From the NCBI RefSeq assembly GCF_910592395.1, contig NC_088326.1:4965001-5029000 (forward strand): a DNA stretch of 64,000 nt. The letters are read 5' to 3'. The notes under the pieces were generated by a model. The model saw nothing but the letters and a program-made list of their open reading frames with translations, was not told where the DNA came from and did no database searches. The stretch comes from Lineus longissimus. Its lineage: Eukaryota; Nemertea; Pilidiophora; Heteronemertea; Lineidae. The position numbers and the translations under genes are program-made. Numbering within the stretch: position 1 is the first letter of the stretch; the number at the start of each line of letters is the position of its first letter. Positions 25,071 through 38,129 of this stretch are shown here, piece after piece.

Positions 25071-26525
25071 CAACAACAGTGTAGTTGTTGACATCCGTGA
25101 GTGTTGTTTTACATTCGTCAGTCGACACAGTGAACAAGTTGAGCCGATTTTCCGCTTTAACTTCGATTGTGACGGGGTCAAACTCAAAGCACATCCAGGT
25201 ATAGAAATAGCAAAAAAAATCCCTTGCCCCCATTTGGTTAATGATTGAATATTTGTCCATAATAGGAATACATGTACTAATGAAAGACCACACTTTTCAA
25301 GAGCGTCTACGGACGGGTTTTCGAATGCAAGTTTGCACCATATATATATGCATGCAATTCTAATGACGGACATTGGGTGTAGCCTCTATATTTTCCCCAT
25401 GATATCGGGAATATTGCTCTGGATTTATATTGTAAAATGAATTTAATTTGTCTGCGGTGTGATTTGAGAGAGCCCTAAATGAAACCAGTTCATATTAGAA
25501 TAGAATGTGCGCGACGAACTTGGATTTTTGCTATAGATCTGTTATAAGGTGTCAATTTACATGAGTATGTTTTTTATTTATTTATTTACGCATACTTATT
25601 TTTCTTATCATTTGTCAATGTTTGTATATTTCAGAAACGACCATTATTAAATGCGAGTTTAAGAACTTTATAACCCGGCAACATTTATCCCTGATTTACA
25701 TTCGACTGCAACCATCAGTTTATTGCTTGGCCTCCAGCTGTTTGCCCAATCAGACTGGCTTCACCGACTTGCATTCACGTGCTTCAAACTTTTGAGCGAA
25801 CCGAGTAAGCTTTAAGAGATTGTGTGTCATTTATCAAACCAGAACCAGAATAACTGAGACACCTGAATGGCAGCACAGTTCTAATCAAAATTTCGGGAAA
25901 ATGTTACCGTTATCTTTACTTACCGGCAGTAAACTGAGAGGAAAATGAAGAATCGACTGGAACGCGACACCGTTCTGCACACAATAAAAGTATGTGCAGT
26001 TGAGAAAGATACTTGAAATATGCAAACTTGATATACAGGTGTTAACCTTGAGTATCGTGTGACGTTTAGGAGAAATTCCTCAACTGTAATGTTTAACACA
26101 TTCACCTCCCACGTTAGTATATATAACAAGAAGGGTATGCCCCTAAGATTGGTTTCGCAAGCGCACGGATAGAGTAACGTGAACACTTAGCAGCGGTGAC
26201 GTCATCACTACTTGCGGTGTCGTGACGTCGTACGCAACGTCCCTACGCGTAAACGGAGGGAAAAGACGTATAGCGGGCTCGATGCACGTAAACGCAAACG
26301 GACAGCAAATTTGACGAGTTTTCACTGACACAGAAGTCGTACATCCCGAGCAGCACCTGTAATAGTTATTAGGAATATTGTGCTGTAAATAACTGGCTTT
26401 TGTAGTCGATTATGGCTAATTTTAACCCCGTTTTAACGCACACTCCGCCCCAGTAGGAGCAGAAACCTTCCCGATAGATTTGAAATATCAAAAGTGACCA
26501 TATATCCTACTTATATAGGAATATG
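25071..26525. other. host non-coding stretch
   Basis: AT-rich sequence with short chance open frames on both strands. I found no motif, RNA gene or repeat that I can support. Confidence 0.5.
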
Positions 26526-27547
26526 GAATATATAGGTAGTTGATAAAGTATGGAATTAGTGAAACCTTGGAAACACTGATAAACCTTGGAATATTCAATG
26601 TAAACCATGGAATCACTGTGCAAATAGCGCGGGAAATCGGGTGCGTTCCTTCCACGATTTATACCCTCCCAACTGACAGTCTCGTCCCAGCTGACTTTAT
26701 TAATAGCAATTTGCCAGTTAGTTCAGAAGCCAACATTTTTAATGTGGAGGATGACGTCATCAATTGGCAATGCGCTGTGGTCGTTAAAATATTTTATTTC
26801 TCTTCAATGGAAGCAAAAATTAGTTTTTATGATTGTTTTGTATTCCATAGACGATAAAGTATTATGCTCGGTACTAGATGCACGAGATCATAGGACAAAC
26901 ACACACGTGAATAAAAAAACCGCTTAGAACTGGTGACGTCACAAAGATCTCTGCATCGATGCGTACTGGAAGATGTAAGAAATCGCTCACGGCGAAGAAA
27001 ATTTTCATCCGCAAACTTCGGTAATAAACATACATGACTAGGCTTCTTTTATTCATCGTTTGTTATAAAATATCAGTGAATCATAGACAATTAGGCCTAG
27101 ACATAGTCGTCAACCTTATCCATGCATAATGCAGGACAGGCCCCCAATTTTCTCTGTATCACCCTGTATGAACAGACCGATCCGTAGTTCAAATAGGCCC
27201 CGCGTGGTGGTGGCGTATTTATAAGCGGAGCGCTATTGGTCCATATTATGGGTGTGTGGTGGGCGTGTCTTCCCATATTTGGGAGATCAGTACTGTACAC
27301 TGGAGGCGAGGTACAACTGGGTTGTTCTAAAATATAGACTATTGAATCGGATATGCAACAGATTTCTAAATTACCATAAAATTCCGATCTGATCATGTAA
27401 GAATAAGCTCCAAATGTTGATTCGTAACCACGTTAGGTTCGAATGGCATTATTTCATGTTTTTATGCATTTTTAGGACTGATTCCAAGGTTTATCACTGG
27501 TTCCAAGGTTTCACTGATTCCAAGCTTTATCAACTACCGAATATATA
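26526..27547. mobile_element. non-autonomous DNA transposon with 9-bp target duplication
   Basis: The target duplication GAATATATA is at 26526-26534 and 27539-27547. The terminal inverted repeats start GGTAGTTGATAAAG and extend about 60 bp, containing repeated CCTTGGAA motifs. The 1004-bp body has no transposase frame. Long inverted repeats with 9-bp duplications fit Mutator-like (MULE) elements; superfamily assignment is by structure only. Confidence 0.8.
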
Positions 27548-28110
27548 TACTTTATATATATATTATATCACATGTTTAGAAATCCCATTTCATGTCTATC
27601 AACATTTTTCTTATTTAATACAATATTTAATGGTATATTTGCTAGTTTTGTGATTTTGAAGCCAAGTTTCTAGCTTATTTAGATTTGAAAACGGTTCATT
27701 TTCCCATCGATGAGCTTGTTTTGGCAGACATATAAGAGCAAAGTGGTGTGAGGTATACTGTTCCAATATATTTAAACGCGCAATTTGACTTAAACCTTAC
27801 AAACATTGTGTACATCAATTTTTTAGTCACCTCATAAGAAACAATTTACAGTATATGTCGCCATTGAATACAACCTGATTTTGTTTTTTTTTAAATATCA
27901 AATTGCAATCAGATGAGAGTGAATGCAGCTTAATTGTGGTTTGATTATTGTTATGTTTGGCAATTAGCAGATAATCAACACATCTGCCTAAATTCTTAGA
28001 TCGTTCTCATCTATATAATTTATATATTGTATGTATTTGTAACCCGATAAATCATATTATGTGTACCTCATGTGGAGAGTAAATATTTTTCGTTGAATTT
28101 TGGTCGTTCC
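27548..28110. other. AT-rich host non-coding stretch
   Basis: Very AT-rich with TATATA runs, no gene signature. Confidence 0.5.
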
Positions 28111-28115
28111 ATCAT

Positions 28116-28260
28116 TGGTCTGCACCTCAGCTCAGTTGGTAGCGGAATTAAAAATGGCTTCATCATGACTTCCAGTTAATTACCCGAGAGAGCTGTGGGA
28201 TCAAGGGAAACTTGCCGTGACCTGACTCTTTATTTGAAAAACTCTGCCTGGAGGAAATAT
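28116..28260 (+). mobile_element. possible decayed tRNA-derived SINE
   Basis: CTCAGCTCAGTTGGTAGCGG resembles a Pol III A box of a tRNA head, and GGGATCAAGGG some 60 bp later is B-box-like. No intact cloverleaf or clear tail, so this is tentative. Confidence 0.3.
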
Positions 28261-28373
28261 ACCGCTAATACAAAAACTTATGATGGTCATGTAAAAACTT
28301 ATTGTTGTCATGATATCAAGTAGATGTAAACTGGAAGTACGATTGGAACGATTAATATCCGCGCTATACCTAA

Positions 28374-29118
28374 AGCCTGGTCTACACTACCAAACATTCG
28401 CCAACAATTGTTGGCCAACATGAGCCAACATCATGTTGGCGAATGTTTGGGGACCCGTCCACACTATCAAACACAGGCAAACATTGCCAAACAAGTTTGA
28501 CTAAGTTTGGCCGTGTTTGGCATGAATTTGAGGGCAATTTGGAGGGAAAATCAGTCATTTCTCTTCATTTTTTCTTTAAAACAATGAAGAACCACAGGAA
28601 GAAAGCATGCCTAGGTGCTTCAGCAGCAATTTTTTCAGTTGTGATTAACCCCCGTCGCCGCCGCAACTGACAAAAGCCATACTTGTGGAAAAAGCATGCA
28701 TGGGGCCTATCACTGCCTCCTTCAAGAGTTAATGGCCTCAGATTTCAAAAGCCTCAAGAATTTCCTGCGGATGGATGAAGCTTTTCGTATACTGAAATCA
28801 AGTGTTCAATTTCTTGAAATTGCCATTCTCTATCTTTCATTGAGGCTGGCATTTTGTCCCAGTAGCTCCATCACATGATCCAAATCTGTTCTCTGATTGG
28901 CTGCTGATTGCCCAACACCAACCAACATGTTGTTCAGAAGTAGCATGGCCTATCTTTGGCCAACAATGGCCAACAAGTTGGCTGATGTTTTCACTTGTTT
29001 TTCGACCCGTCCACACTGGCAAACAATAGCAAACATGCCTCTGCAACAAGGCCCAACACGATGTTGGCGAATCTTGGCAAACATTTGTTGGTTCATGTTG
29101 GCTAGTGTAGACCGGGCT
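28374..29118. mobile_element. Harbinger-like non-autonomous element
   Basis: The ends AGCCTGGTCTACACTA and TAGTGTAGACCGGGCT are inverted repeats flanked by TAA on both sides, matching the TWA target duplication of PIF/Harbinger-type elements. Inside are many copies of AACATTC/TTGGCCAACA motifs in both orientations. It has no transposase. It is the same length class and style as 47960-48702. Confidence 0.8.
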
Positions 29119-29307
29119 TAAGGAAACTTCGTTTTCTTGCCCAAATCAATCTAATTTCAAGTTGCCAAAACGCCATCAATTTACATCTTCTATACTACAC
29201 CTGCACAAAGCATTCTCGACTAACACATAGTATCTACTGCAAATCATGTAGGCCTACATTTAATTAAATGCATCTGACATATGTTCCATATCAGAAGCAT
29301 AACATGC

Positions 29308-30194
29308 ATCACACAATGGTAGTATGTAAACACTGAAACGTTTCAAAAGAAACAGGTCAAACGAAACGAGTCAAATAAATGGTCAAAACGCGAAATTGAC
29401 AATGCACAATGTAGATGTGTCGAATTTCAAGGCTCTGTTTTGTATTTTTACCGCATAAAAGCCACAGAAATTCAAACAGAAAGCGACTAATTATAAATAG
29501 ATTTACCAAAGTCCGTTCAGCTATTCCACAATTTACATAAAACGGTATTTCCCCACATAACCTCGTATCCTGCCCAATATTTAGCGCTATCGTATACTTG
29601 TAACGACAATAACGACGATTTATTGGAACACGTCGAATGTAACATGTCCAATTTTGTCTTGAACTCTTTCGAACGTAGCACTCGGACACGGAGCATCAGC
29701 GCTGCAGAGCAGAGGTCATAGCATTATTCATGTTTTTCCGCATTTCATCTGGCATTTTCCTGACCTATGGTGTGGTTTTGTAGACATCAGTTACGTCACC
29801 GTCCGCCCCCGTTGCTTTGCACCTACTAAAGATAAGACAAATTGCGAAGACGTTAATATCTGGTTATACAGCTCAATCTATTCCAAATCTAAAAAAAGCA
29901 GCCAATCAAATTACATGCAGCTTGCACGGGGACGAGGCCGATTTACTTATTGCGCTGAAAATGTGGAATGCCAAGGCGGGTCGCCGTGTTGCAAACAATT
30001 TACCAAATTCATCGCCTAAAAATCGATCCAGACTATCAAAGTACGCAAACAGAATTATTGTTATCAATTTAACGGATCATCAGTATTATTATTCAGTAAT
30101 ATTCATTTTCATGCCATATTTTTAACTTTGACTCGTTTCGTTTGACCTGTTTCTTTTGAAACGTTTCAGTGTTTACATACTACCATCACACAAT
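29308..30194. mobile_element. MITE with 58-bp perfect TIRs and 10-bp target duplication
   Basis: The target duplication ATCACACAAT is at 29308-29317 and 30185-30194. The body 29318-30184 (867 bp) begins GGTAGTATGTAAACACTGAA and ends with its exact complement over 58 bp. The TIR carries GAAACGTTTC and CGAAACGAG palindromic parts. The interior has no transposase. Long TIR plus 9-10 bp duplication suggests a MULE-like family, related in structure to 26526-27547, whose ends also start GGTAGT. Confidence 0.85.
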
Positions 30195-30199
30195 GACCC

Positions 30200-30975
30200 C
30201 ATTGTTTTAGTAATCGTTTTTTGCGAGCGTTTTCGCGTTGAAGATTTTGCTCGCGTAGAAAAATTAACAAACAATAGAGTCATTGTGTTAAATGGGTCAA
30301 CATCGATTAATGGCTGCAATAACTGCCATGGCTGTAATGGCAACCAGTGGACTAAGTTCAACTGACACCTCTGAATGATGGAACCTTAAAGGTTGACACT
30401 TTCGCTGACCTTACGTTATGGAGGTTACAGTGTATCATTGGTTTACCAAAATGAAATGAACTGTCCCAAGTCTCTCCAATGTAATACTGTACAACACATA
30501 CCAGTGGTCACGACTGAGCTGACATATGTGTGTAGGCCTATTTATTGATTAAAAATGTTACTGGGTTGTGTTGGTGACATGCGTTGGTGACATGTGAGTA
30601 AGAGCAAAACTTTCCAGGTAAAATTATTATTAGGAAACCTTATGTCCGGACTTTACAGGTAGATAAATAATGAATATCTATTGTGTACAATACAGAGCTT
30701 TCAAGTCAAATACGGGTAAAATAACCTGCCATAAACCGCCAATGGACATGGCTATGTTACAGTTAAATGTAGAAGATGTAGGAACAAGAATCCGTGCCAT
30801 ACCTGTCGATCGACGGACAAGAAAATGCCAAATCCGTTGATCGACGGATAGGGTTAGTTTTGGTTTATAACATTAGATGGTGATACCCAAGCTCATTAAA
30901 TGCAATCTCTGCCCTGGCATTAGCGAGGCAGACATTAGTTCGGGTCGCAAGGCATCTTGGGTTAATATGATTAGC
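30200..30975. other. host non-coding stretch
   Basis: Contains an inverted pair of ATCGACGGA motifs near 30807-30850 and otherwise nothing recognisable. Confidence 0.45.
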
Positions 30976-30980
30976 AGAAT

Positions 30981-31260
30981 GGGCGGGCAGGAAGGCCACG
31001 CTTAATGCGTTTCCAGCTGAAAAATTCGCAGAAATCTTTGCGGATTCCGTCTCATTAAACGATCCTTTTCCCAGTTATTCTGTAGATTCAGATAGGCCTC
31101 CTCAGGAGTGGGCGGGCAGGAAGGCCCTCAGGAGTGGGCGGGCAGGAAGGCCACGCTTAATGCGTTTCCAGCTGAAAAATTCGCAGAAATCTTTGCGGAT
31201 TCCGTCTCATTAAACGATCCTTTTCCCAGTTATTCTGTAGATTCAGATAGGCCTCCTCAG
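30981..31260. repeat. exact 125-bp tandem duplication
   Basis: 30981-31105 and 31136-31260 are identical 125-bp copies starting GGGCGGGCAGGAAGGCCACG. A partial extra start lies between them. The identity indicates a very recent event or an assembly artefact. 31261-31637 shows nothing recognisable. Confidence 0.95.
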
Positions 31261-31637
31261 GTAAATCGTGATGAATAGATAAACCGAGCTGCAGGTCGTT
31301 ATTATGAAAGTAAAATGGGGTTTAAAAGGAGTCCTCAAGATTACTTTAAAAAATGTTTGTGTCAAGTCGAAGTGCAAAATACCCCTTAGCCGTTTTGATT
31401 TCCTCAATATCTACCATACCCAAAAAAATATTACTAGCTTGTTAGTGTCAGATGACTGCTAGGCGAAGTCATTAAAACATTTTTGTTGAAAATATTTTTT
31501 GATTGAAATATTTTTCGAATTTTACAAAATCTTAAAAAACCTGTGTTTTCCTGGCATTTCTGCAGGCCATAATTGGAAACATTCTGGGAGTGAAAGAGTT
31601 TTAAGAGGTAATTGAAGAAACTATTATTTGGTAAACA

Positions 31638-32733
31638 TGGAAAGGATGTACAAATATGAACATGTACCCTTAAAAGAGTTCTTTATCCGGCGTGGGAACC
31701 AATAGGGTCCTGAACAGGGTTTTATTTGTCCTGGGGATATCACTGGTATGCCAATTGACAAAAGTCATGAGAGCAAAGATCGAATTCCTGATGTACGTAC
31801 GAGCCCTACTCCTGATGTGCCTATGAACACTCTACCAAGAATGAAACAGTATGGCACAAGCACTGAAACGGATGCCGTATTATGCCACAATTCAAAAAGA
31901 TGGACGCTGTCTGATAACAAGAGAGACTTAAACCCAATGAGGCATGGTGATGTTCTGCCTCAATTGTAAATCGATTGCTTACGGTACTGTGGTCTTCAAA
32001 CATCTTGAGATTAACATTGGGAATAAGACACGATACTTTGACTTCATATTAGAATGCTTGGCCAGAGACGTCTATCAGAAACAGTAGTAAATTATTTAAG
32101 AGATACTGTTGAAACTTCTTTGCAGGGCTACTTCTCAAGCCCAAGGAAATGGTTATGTAATTCAAGATATGAAAAGACAATTCAGTGCTCATTTAAAACT
32201 GGCACCAGCAATCTCCCATCTTAATTGCGACGTCAGCGGTGTCCTGGTCATGCACTGCCTTTAGAATTTGCTGTGATGACTATAACTGATTTTTAGAGAC
32301 AGAATTCATTAACAGGACACTTGATAAGCCGAAATCAACTGAAGACAATTTTACAGATTTGAGGCTAGTTTACCATGCATATCTCAGATACCTACATTAT
32401 TGTAACCAAAAATTACCGTGTGTTTTAACACCAAGCTTTTGATCAATTAAAAATATATTATTTAGTGCTGAATGTAGTGAAGAACGAATGACTGATTTGA
32501 ATCAACTATAGTTGGATTTCACAAGAAGTTTTTTCTTCAAGACTTTCAGGATTGTGAAAGAAGATGACGACGCATTAACGTTTTCCTTAGTGTCCTGGAA
32601 AGGTCAAGAGAGTGAAACAGTCAGGGTCTTGCCATGTAGCTTAAAGGCCCAACAATCTATTCGAGCTTTGCTTTTATGTCGAAGTCAGAGTCGAAACAAT
32701 AAGGTTGGATTTCCATACTATGAGATACAATGA
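31638..32733 (+). pseudogene. zinc-ribbon gene relic of a fourth element copy
   Basis: From MERMYKYEHVPLKE the relic follows the homologues: CHNSKRWTL, IEFINR-like and LRYLHYC-like blocks, RSFFFKTF, ending near 32733. Many stops and frameshifts. Two Trp positions are now stops: TGA in the YDW block (32286-32294 region) and TAG in the LWYDF block (about 32509). Decayed palindromic units are visible at 31764-31783 and 32660-32695. It is followed by the Q/N-rich gene relic as in the other copies. Confidence 0.75.
32660..32695. repeat. decayed palindromic unit in the copy-4 relic
   Basis: TTCGAGCTTTGCTTTTATGTCGAAGT-like sequence (over two hairpins, both now imperfect) replaces the normal C terminus of the relic. 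It translates as RALLLCRSQSR, matching the RAMLSGRSPTR reading of intact units. Confidence 0.6.
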
Positions 32734-32853
32734 ATAATCAGACATCAGCAGTAATTCAGCAGCAAATGAAACAGATGAGAGTAATTGATCCATGTTCAAA
32801 CCCAGTTGACCCCATTGCAACTAATTTCCAACAGAATGCAGCTAACTTTCAAT
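32730..32853 (+). pseudogene. Q/N-rich gene relic of copy 4
   Basis: Begins MNNQTSAVIQQQMKQM, nearly the same as the copy-1 start, then a short Gln/Asn-rich part that ends at a stop. The rest of the gene is missing. The sequence to about 33370 is unrelated and shows only a triple TGATTTGCA repeat at about 32885-32910. Confidence 0.75.
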
Positions 32854-33399
32854 AGAACAATGCTAGTTACCAACAGATCAACATGATTTGCATGATTTGC
32901 ATGATTTGCAGGATATGTGATTGACGCTGAACGTGATTATTTTGCACAGTTGAGGCGTTCTATATATTTCTACGCATGGGATGCTAAGTATGACACAATT
33001 CGAGCAGATTGTCAAATGTTATGTCTTGATGGTCGTTCCAGCCTTTCCTTTTGAGGAAACCTGTGTTGTCGGGTATCATGAGACTTGTAGGGGGCATATG
33101 TTAGGGTAATGTCAACCTTACCATCCGAGAAGGACGTCCTCGTGTCGCCGACGGGTCCGGTCGGGTGCTTGCAAAATTTACACACCACGGCGGAATTGAG
33201 GTCAATATGACGTAACATACAATTTTGGGACGTCATACGTTGTAAATGGCAGCCTCCATCTCATGGACCAGTGCAGTGTTTTTGAGTGAATAAACCGAAC
33301 TGTCAAGATTGCTGTGACACTCAATTTGGGATTAGGTCAGGCCTAGGTACTGATCAGGCATGTGCTTATCTTCACGACACTGTCACTTATTTCAACTGA

Positions 33400-34592
33400 A
33401 ACTCCAGTCCTGTATATGTATGTAGTCTGGATGCAGAGAAATGCTTTGACCGTATTTGGTATGATGGCATCTAATTGCATATGCTACTACATCGTATCCC
33501 TCTGAACCATTGGGTCACTTTGTATGAATGGTATTCCCGCCTTAGAACACTGGTTGTGTGGAATGGATATTATATTGAAAAGTTTAGAGTAGCCAGGGGG
33601 ATTCGTCAGGGGAGTATTCTACCCCCTCTTCTTTTTATCATGTTCACTGATGATTTACTTAAAGAACTTTCTGCCTCAGGTTTTGGTGTGCGTGTTTCCC
33701 AGTTTTTATTCAATTAGCTTGCATATGCTGATGATGTAAACCTTATGGCCTCAAGTGTCCCTGGGCTTCAGGGCTTAATTGATATATGTACAGCTTACGC
33801 CAGAAGGTGGCGGTTTGTTTTCAGCATCAAAAATACATTTTTGGAAAGGAGATTTTGGCTAAGGGCCCAGTCTGGCATCTTGACAATAATGTAATCACCA
33901 ATGTCGATGAAGTCAACATCCTAGGAGTTAAATTTTGTAATAATTTGTCATCCTCTCGTCGTGTAGAGCAGAGGGTCTCTGCTGCTTAACGTAGAGCCTA
34001 TAATTTGTTTAGTGCTGGTTTCCGCTATCCGGGGCTCTGCTCAGAGGCCAACGCTTACCTGTGGAAAACTGCCATTCTACCAATTGTTACCTCTGGGTGT
34101 TCTGGTGTTACCGTGAATAATCATGATCTGAATTTGCGACATAGCCTTCAGAGTAATAATTTCGAACGGGTGCTCGGTTTACCTAAGCGGTCACACCACA
34201 GCATACTCCTTCTAGCAGCTTTAAGCAGCAGTTCACGGCACGCGACATTAATGTTGCAGTAGCCGATTTTATAGCCGGGCGCGATTGTACTGTCGGCACC
34301 CTTTTATACTCTGTGTCCCGTATTGTGTCACCTGTTGTTCTTGCTTTTTCTGGCCCCGCTCGCTTTGCCGGGGTTGTGGCGTCTAGGATAACTTAGTTGA
34401 TTCCCTTAGATCTCTCCTCCTCGACGACAGATACGTCACCCCCGGCTAGGCTGAGAGGGATCTGGTCAGATTACTGGTTCGTGCTTTTTAAGCTCTGTAT
34501 TTGTTTGTATTTTCATGTTGTTCTGTACCTGTACTTTTTGTATGTTCTCCTATCTGGAGGTTTTGATAATAATAATAATAATAATAATAATA
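33400..34592 (+). mobile_element. LINE reverse transcriptase fragment with (AAT)n tail
   Basis: Fragments of a non-LTR reverse transcriptase: DAEKCFDRIWYDG, GIRQGSILPP and AYADDVNLMASS (the ADD catalytic motif), in several frames. It ends at the microsatellite (AAT)8-9 at 34565-34592, a typical 3' end of CR1/L2-like LINEs. Truncated at the 5' end and inactive. Confidence 0.75.
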
Positions 34593-36290
34593 GGCTTAAT
34601 TACTCGACACTGTTAACAATGAGTATATTATAAAGTCGACATTTACACTACAGTCACCATACACTAAGAGCTTAGAGTCAAAATAGACAGTTTAAATTTT
34701 CTTTGAAAAAATTCTTCACTTGCGAAAATATTCTGCCGCAAATATGTCCATCATGAGTCATTCGCGAAAATTTTATGCCCCGAATATTTTCCGTTCTACA
34801 GTAACAACTGCGCGTGGCAACTGAACACGTTTGAGTGATCAGTCTGGATGCGCAAAACACAGCGACTTGCTCGAGGCGGGGGAACGCTAACTGATCGGCA
34901 GAGCCGCGGCGAATCATCAAGCGATGAGAAACAGGCGAGGTTGACAAAAATGCCTTACTTTTAAAGCTCTAAATGTGTTATTCTTCAGTCAATATCAAAA
35001 TTTAAAAGAGCTATTTGTGATGAGATATATGTGTTGGTGAACTGCCTCGTTCCCGCGACAGCGACGCTGTACAATATTTCATATTTTATTTCTTTAGTGG
35101 GGAGGAAATATTCCCGAGATACACAAACTGAACGACTAATCCCAAGTGTTATCAGGCCAATCTTGATAAAATGGACCCACCAAAATGGCGACAACGGGGA
35201 CCATTACGGAAAAATCATCAAGGGCAGAGAAACGTAATAATTATGTGATCTACTGGTATGTTAATTAGCTTTAACAAAGATTTGCGCCAATATTCTAAAA
35301 CATATGGGTAAATGCACTATGCGCCAATGAAGACTCGTTTTGAATTCAGCGGTTATTGTTAGGTAAGTCTTGATAAATGTGTGGTCTTCTGATACATTGC
35401 AAACATTCAAACATTATCGTTCTCCAGTAGTGTACATAGGGCAAGAAACGTCGTGACGTATAGCCGACGATCACCAACCTCTGGCTCCATTATACCTTCT
35501 GCGCAATGGCTTTTATGTTGTCAAAGAGACTAATGAGAGAGGCCTTGAGTGCGGTTCCTATTTGAAGGCCCTTTCCGGTTCCCGTGACCCCGGTTAATGG
35601 GTCAGTGGTTGAGGCTGTACAGGATGCTGAAAAACAGATATGGAAACGTGTTTATTGTTAAAGGCGTATGCATGTTGTAATTACTTGCGGTCAAGGAAAA
35701 TAATAATACAGTTATACACAATGCTGTGGACGTGGTGCAGTGATTATGCATACGATGTTGCTGAAACTCGGTATTTATAGTATTTGTGTATCTGTCTACA
35801 CAACGGCTATGTTGAAATGTATCTTCAAGACGTATTTACACGATTTAAAAATTTCATATACAATCATGAATTTCAAAATTAATGACCGTAAAAACTTTAC
35901 TTCTCTACATTATGTATCATCTTCGGGATTTTAGATTTTGGTATTTCAGTTTTGAGACCAGCAGGTAAAGTGTTGATCATCTCCAAATTAATCGTAAAAA
36001 TTCGCTCAACAAATCGCATCGAAAATCGTTTTTGAAACGTTTTTAAGCAACGAAATTTCGTAACAAAACTGAAGTTTTACAAATCGGCAAATGTTCACGT
36101 GCATTCCAATTTCAAAAACTAAAATTTAGTAAATTACTGATACAGTGTTATTAAAACGTAAAATTCAAATTACGCCCAAAGATGCAATTTCACAAAAAAC
36201 CGTGAACAATATACTTAATAGCCGCGATTATTTCCCGCTTTAAAGTATGGCGTAAAAAATTACCACAACAAAATAACGGTCATTTGTTTT
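34593..36290. other. host non-coding stretch
   Basis: AT-rich with short open frames on both strands, none with a recognisable motif. I cannot support a gene here. Confidence 0.5.
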
Positions 36291-36295
36291 CTTAC

Positions 36296-36554
36296 ATCTT
36301 CCATTTGAGAATCCACAGGTAGGGGCGCTGAACTTGACAATACTATAACCGGCCACGGGCAGTTCACCGGATTTCTTCTTCTCGCCTAGCGCGTTCCTAA
36401 TGGCGCCATCGATGCCGTTATTCAGCTGGATGGGGTTGTTGACAAAGGCGAGGATTTTCGTTGCGGTACTTTTATTGAGGGCCGCACTGGCAAGACCAAT
36501 TGTTACAAAGAGACAAACTGAAAGAACGGCAGAAGAATAGGAGTGATTTAGCCT
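36296..36554 (-). CDS. possible first exon of a secreted host protein
   Basis: An open frame from Met at about 36554 gives MRLNHSYSSAVLSVCLFVTI, a signal peptide with cleavage likely after LASA. About 65 mature residues follow (IDGAIRNALGEKKKSGELPV; APTCGFSNGRC). It ends at a GTAAGA donor-like site near 36296. I recognise no family. An alternative Met lies nine bases upstream. Could be chance, but signal peptide plus donor makes an exon plausible. Confidence 0.35.
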
Positions 36555-36569
36555 CATTTTGCATGACAA

Positions 36570-37960
36570 TAGTCATAACTGTACCTTCCATGAATAACCA
36601 AATTATCCACACCCATGGCATCATATATATCGTCAAGCGCATAATTAGCTTGCCCAACCCTTTATTTGGCATATATTATTATCTCTGCTGACGCGGCATG
36701 GATAGTACTGAACGCGCTCAATCCAGAATATTTTCCCGGCCCTCCCATCCTTTGAGGAATCTTTACCCAATGCGCCCCCCCCCCCCCCTCCCTCGGATAC
36801 TGTATTTTCTCGCTCAACAAGTTTCAAGTAAACTGTCCCATCTCTCACCCAGTACTTGCGAGACGATAGGTGTTGCTGAGGATGTGCCCAAAGACATATC
36901 AGTTGGAGGACTCTCAATCTTTTTGTGATTATGCTTGTTTTCTTGGGATACTCTCTCTAGATGGAAGCCATGTCCTACAGTTGTGCAGTGCCTAATCAAA
37001 TCAGCTAGGAGATGCAACTTCCGGTATATTGAGAAAGTTTAATGATTTTTACTTACGAATAGCAATCTTCATGGCTGTGGCATTCGAAGGTGTCGTTTTC
37101 TCACAGAATCCAGCAAAACTGATTCAAGCAAGCACAGGCCATCAGCTTTTATATTGTGACAGTGTTGATAAGTACTCTAGTGTCACTGATCTAAGATTTT
37201 TTCTGAACATTCAGGCCAACCCCAGTTATATTATGCACGCCTTTGTTCGATGCCTTTTAGCTTTTTTTCAGTCGGGGTGGATAATGATTGGAAAAACCAA
37301 GTTGTCTAGTGGTCCAGTCCAGTGCTAATCACGTCACGGAGTCGTCGTACGTGTCTTAGATAGGTGAAGCTAGAGTACGTCTGACAAATACCTTTATTAG
37401 AAAATGTATCTTACTTTTGCGACGAGGTTTTGATAGCATGCAAGGACTGGTTTCCGTTTTTGTCAACATACGAGTATTCCAATTCAAATAAACTGTGTCG
37501 GTAGTTGTCAGTTGCACACACCAGTTTTCTTTGTACTTGGAATTGTAACAGGTGTCACTAAGTTTTCAGACAGTGATGACATTGATATGTAATTGTTCAT
37601 GTTTTTTATCTTATATTAACTTTCGATGAATTGATAGCTTGTCTGGGTGGACGGCATCATTGTTTGCCAAATATCCGGAGAATAATGTTGTTTAAAATGT
37701 TTCACCGGATTCGAATTTTATGCAGACTGTCTACAGTTTCTCAATTGTCCACAATTTCTTCTTCAGGGGCTATGTTGTTCTCGTCAGTTCTCGCAACTTC
37801 CCGCAAGAAGACCGATGGCATTGTCGTGTTACAGTGTCCAGAAACACTGTATAATTATATATTTGGACTTGATAGTGCTAGGCCTTTTAACATACATTTT
37901 GGAATCAGACAGGTGGTTTAATGTTTAATTGCGATAGCCAATCTGATATCTATCAAGGTT
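36570..37960. other. host non-coding stretch
   Basis: Holds a C run at about 36775-36788 and several short open frames without motifs. Nothing else supported. Confidence 0.45.
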
Positions 37961-37964
37961 AGCC

Positions 37965-38125
37965 AATCGACTCCCCAAAGCAATTGCATCTGCTGAGACC
38001 CTCACCCAATTCAAATCCCTTCTTAAAACACACTTCACTTCAAAAAATAGAGGAGGAAGCGCTTTGAGCAGGGTGACCTGGAAAGGCGCTTTACAACTTC
38101 TATATTTATTATTATTTATTTATAA
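37965..38125 (+). mobile_element. 3' end of a CR1-like LINE
   Basis: The frame reads LTQFKSLLKTHFTSK followed by GALSRVTWKGAL-type residues, the usual C terminus of CR1/Jockey-like reverse transcriptases. It is followed by TATTTATTATTATTTATTTA, a typical tail. The rest of the element is absent. Confidence 0.6.
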
Positions 38126-38129
38126 TAGT

